A stretch of DNA of 5,153 nt, taken from the NCBI RefSeq assembly GCF_000577275.2, contig NZ_CBYB010000058.1, positions 1-5,153 of the forward strand, read 5' to 3'. Each line of letters starts with the position of its first letter. Position 1 is the stretch's first letter. Below are positions 4,086 to 5,153 of the stretch, piece after piece. The DNA is from Rhizobium favelukesii (GTDB taxonomy: Bacteria; Pseudomonadota; Alphaproteobacteria; Rhizobiales; Rhizobiaceae). Under the pieces are notes generated by a model. It had not been told where the DNA came from and searched no databases. It was given only the letters and a program-made list of their open reading frames with translations. A program made the position numbers and the translations under genes.

Positions 4086-5153
4086 ATGGCATATCGGTCT
4101 TCTCCGGTGCGCGGCCGTGCCTGCCAACCGGGCGATCAGGACATGAATCCTGCAGCACGGGCAATCTCCTCCAGCATCATTGTTGGCAGTGGTACGCTTG
4201 CTATCAGATGCGCTGAACTGGCAATAGCGGTGGGCCACGTCATTGGTGCGGCCCTGTGTGACGACGCCATCTTCGCAGAGTGGGCGGCTCGCGCCAATGT
4301 CCAGTGCATGGAAAGCGTTGAAGAGCTCTGCTCTTTTTTGGAGGCTGAGCCGGTAGATTGGATTTTCTCCGTTGCCAATCCGTTCATATTGCCACCGGAC
4401 GTGTTTGGGCGAGCGCGTCGAGGTGCTTTCAATTATCACGACGGTCCTTTGCCACGATATGCGGGAACGCACGCAACGTCGTGGGCGCTGCTGGCGCAAG
4501 AGAGCGAATATGCCATCACGTGGCATCGGATCGATGATGGTGTTAATACGGGTGACGTCGTGGTTCAGCGCCAAGTGCTGATTGCGCCCACCGACACGGC
4601 AATCAGCCTGAACCTCAAATGTCATGAAGCCGCGATCGAGGGTTTTCGCGAGCTCTTAACTGGCCTCGAGAGCGGGAAGCTTGCGGCCGATCCGCAGGCG
4701 CTAGTGGACAGAAGCTATTTTCCGAGACGTCGACGCCCAGATGCGGCAGGCTGTCTGCGATGGGATCAATCCGCGCAAAATCTGTCGGCGATGACACGTG
4801 CCTTAGACTTTGGGCCATATCATCCCAATCAAATGTGCATGCCCAAGACGCTCATAGGCGATGAGGTTGTCACAATCAGACGCCTGGAGGTGTCCCCCCA
4901 GCGCTCGGGCATTCCGGCAGGTTGCCTGCTTGAAGTCCACCCCAGCCATTGGCGGGTGGCGACGGGTACGCAGGATGTCGATGTTTGCTTTGGCGGCCTT
5001 GATGGGCAGGTGCTGGACGCGCGAGCCCTCGCCAGGCGCTCCAATCTGGATGAAGGTGATCGCCTTCCGATCTTGAGCGATGAACAGGCGCGGAGCATAA
5101 CTGTCACTCATGAATTGCTGGCGCCTTCAGAGGAGTTTTGGCGACAGCGGCTT
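4086..5153 (+). CDS. NRPS-type protein with N-terminal formyltransferase domain, partial (runs off the right edge)
   Basis: The frame is open from ATG 4086 to the window end (356 codons). Residues about 30-215 form a formyltransferase domain like those in NRPS loading modules (LgrA type), which formylate the carrier-bound first amino acid using 10-formyl-tetrahydrofolate. Seen are a GSGTLAIRCAELA nucleotide-fold start (34-46), the folate loop FNYHDGPLPRYAG (115-127) with catalytic N116 and H118, and IAPTDTA (166-172). The third catalytic residue, an Asp 36 positions after His in PurN and ArnA, is N154 here (GVNTGD). Residues about 222-310 fit the formyltransferase C-terminal domain (GCLRWDQSAQNL, RALDFGPY). 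The last 20 residues (LLAPSEEFWRQRL) match the linker that leads into condensation or adenylation domains. The gene starts 2 bp after the aminotransferase stop with GGTGGA (4075-4080) at 5-nt spacing; ATG 4143 is an alternative start. Free-standing formyltransferases are the alternative, but the tail favours an NRPS. Confidence 0.8.
   Translation, partial: MAYRSSPVRGRACQPGDQDMNPAARAISSSIIVGSGTLAIRCAELAIAVGHVIGAALCDDAIFAEWAARANVQCMESVEELCSFLEAEPVDWIFSVANPFILPPDVFGRARRGAFNYHDGPLPRYAGTHATSWALLAQESEYAITWHRIDDGVNTGDVVVQRQVLIAPTDTAISLNLKCHEAAIEGFRELLTGLESGKLAADPQALVDRSYFPRRRRPDAAGCLRWDQSAQNLSAMTRALDFGPYHPNQMCMPKTLIGDEVVTIRRLEVSPQRSGIPAGCLLEVHPSHWRVATGTQDVDVCFGGLDGQVLDARALARRSNLDEGDRLPILSDEQARSITVTHELLAPSEEFWRQRL

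Noticed and set aside
3538..4164. 208-codon reading frame on the minus strand
   Set aside because: It lies opposite the aminotransferase and the start of the NRPS gene, both with intact active-site motifs; its product looks like a GC-rich shadow.
4032..4625. 197-codon reading frame on the minus strand
   Set aside because: It is antisense to the formyltransferase domain and has no recognisable motif.
1..5153. CRISPR array, tRNA, rRNA or prophage attachment site
   Set aside because: No regularly spaced repeats beyond the two-copy 60-bp pair, no cloverleaf-like segment and no rRNA-like sequence were seen.

Overview
The window looks like part of the accessory genome of a nitrogen-fixing alphaproteobacterium, most likely a rhizobial symbiosis island or plasmid. 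This is inferred from three things: a perfect FixK/FNR-type box (1065-1078), a perfect sigma-54 -24/-12 promoter (2612-2627), and a patchwork of broken transposase and catabolic genes with long gene-poor stretches between them. No housekeeping gene or RNA gene is present, so the species cannot be fixed from the sequence.

Layout. Positions 1-328 hold a frameshifted, 3'-truncated IS3-family transposase remnant. At 326-406 there are two copies of a 21-bp direct repeat with a 60-bp period, probably the end of another insertion element. Directly after it comes the C-terminal half of a luciferase-like flavin monooxygenase (413-940) whose 5' half is missing. A 21-codon stub of a DsbA-fold, 2-hydroxychromene-2-carboxylate-isomerase-like protein follows at 981-1046, with its own ribosome binding site. 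The FixK-type box lies just beyond it, in a 308-bp stretch (1047-1354) leading to the first intact gene, a half-size HPPD-like VOC metalloprotein (1355-1900). Positions 1901-2611 hold no gene I can support.

The right half is a compact expression unit. The sigma-54 promoter at 2612-2627 reads into a leader with a possible 45-codon ORF (2663-2800). Its stop overlaps the start of a PLP aminotransferase (2797-4083) that resembles the arylglycine (HpgT-like) transaminases of peptide antibiotic clusters. Two bases after that gene's stop begins a protein (4086 to beyond the right edge) with an N-terminal formyltransferase domain of the type found at the front of NRPS loading modules. The formyltransferase keeps the Asn and His of the catalytic triad (N116, H118), but the expected catalytic Asp is Asn (N154).

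Taken together, the right half reads as the start of a small nonribosomal peptide (or modified amino acid) cluster under sigma-54 control, probably NifA. A possibly co-functional HPPD-like enzyme under FixK-type control sits just upstream. That would be a metabolite made in microoxic, nitrogen-fixing conditions. The parts are read from sequence; the pathway and product are inference.
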